The position numbers were made by a program, and so were the translations under genes. This document shows, one piece after another, positions 5,176-5,307 of a DNA stretch of 5,307 nt; position 1 is the stretch's first letter, and every line of letters starts with the position of its first letter. Source of the stretch: an uncultured Bacilli bacterium (lineage in GTDB: Bacteria > Bacillota_I > Bacilli_A > RF39 > UBA660); assembly GCA_947587115.1 (NCBI GenBank), contig CANPXY010000076.1, positions 1 to 5,307 of the forward strand, in the 5' to 3' direction. Under the pieces are notes generated by a model. That model was not told the DNA's origin. It did no database searches and worked only from the letters and a program-made list of their open reading frames with translations.

Positions 5176-5307
5176 ATGTTGTTAGATAATAATACAATTA
5201 AAGTAATAAATTTATTAGATATGTTTGATGATTTAAGTAATATAGATAAGATAAGACTCGCTATATATATTTTAGAAAATAAAAACTTTGATACTAATTT
5301 TAATATC
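5176..5307 (+). CDS. Unrecognised protein, N-terminal 44 residues only (runs off the window)
   Basis: An open frame starts at ATG 5176 behind a good ribosome-binding site and continues without a stop to the window end. The visible 44 residues begin MLLDNNTIKVINLLDMFDDL and include a segment rich in Ile, Leu, Asp and Asn that looks helical (about residues 7-36), with no signal peptide or membrane segment. I do not recognise the family, and no catalytic motif is present in this part. Codon use is extremely A/T-rich, unlike the genes to its left, which fits recent transfer. It is the first gene of the inserted segment and would be its best clue to function. Confidence 0.6.
   Translation, partial: MLLDNNTIKVINLLDMFDDLSNIDKIRLAIYILENKNFDTNFNI

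Larger units (their letters stand above)
5095..5307. mobile_element. Foreign AT-rich DNA inserted in the ATPase gene (right end outside the window)
   Basis: At about 5094 the ATPase reading frame breaks off in the middle of a conserved motif and the sequence changes character. GC content is about 18% over 5101-5307, against about 30-43% in sampled lines of the ABC genes. The first bases include the palindrome GTATAC (5106-5111) and a short inverted repeat (TAAGT at 5131-5135, ACTTA at 5141-5145), which might be part of an attachment site. No recombinase or transposase of this segment is visible in the window, so the mechanism is unknown. A deletion or other rearrangement is possible. Confidence 0.5.

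Noticed and set aside
1..5307. CRISPR array, tRNA, rRNA or riboswitch
   Set aside because: No regularly spaced repeats, cloverleaf-like segment or recognisable structured leader was seen on either strand.

Overview
The window looks like gut-type, low-GC Bacillota (Firmicutes) DNA. The evidence is strong Shine-Dalgarno sites, the standard code, an LPXTG-like sorting signal, a CnaB-repeat surface protein and a large serine recombinase of the Firmicutes mobile-element type. Erysipelotrichia or Lachnospiraceae would fit, but the sequence does not settle the family.

Left region (about 1-4113, all genes on the minus strand): this appears to be one end of an integrative mobile element. Read in the direction of transcription, it holds a 46-residue ORF (3930-4070) and, overlapping its end, a 510-residue large serine recombinase (2417-3949). 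After a 102-base gap with its own likely promoter comes a 740-residue surface adhesin (92-2314). The adhesin has a signal or membrane helix, a Cys-Gln thioester domain, four CnaB-type isopeptide domains, a VPDTA sorting motif and a basic tail. A rho-independent terminator is folded over its stop codon.

Middle region (about 4114-5094, plus strand): this is the remnant of a NitT/TauT-type ABC transporter operon. Both genes are broken at the outer side. The substrate-binding protein has lost its N-terminal part exactly where the left element begins. The ATPase stops inside its LSGGMRQR signature, before Walker B, exactly where very AT-rich sequence begins.

Right region (about 5095-5307): GC content falls to roughly 18% (38 G/C in 5101-5307), against roughly 40% in sampled stretches of the ABC and recombinase genes. 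A new ORF with a good ribosome-binding site starts at 5176 and runs off the window. I do not recognise it. The simplest reading is a second, unrelated insertion.

How the parts may work together: the recombinase would mobilise the left element, carrying the adhesin as cargo. A consensus -10 box sits just inside the junction without a -35 partner, which suggests that the recombinase promoter is completed only when the element is circular or lies next to a suitable target. The two insertions together have probably destroyed a transporter operon. The exact att cores, the second ends of both elements and the cognate sortase are outside the window.
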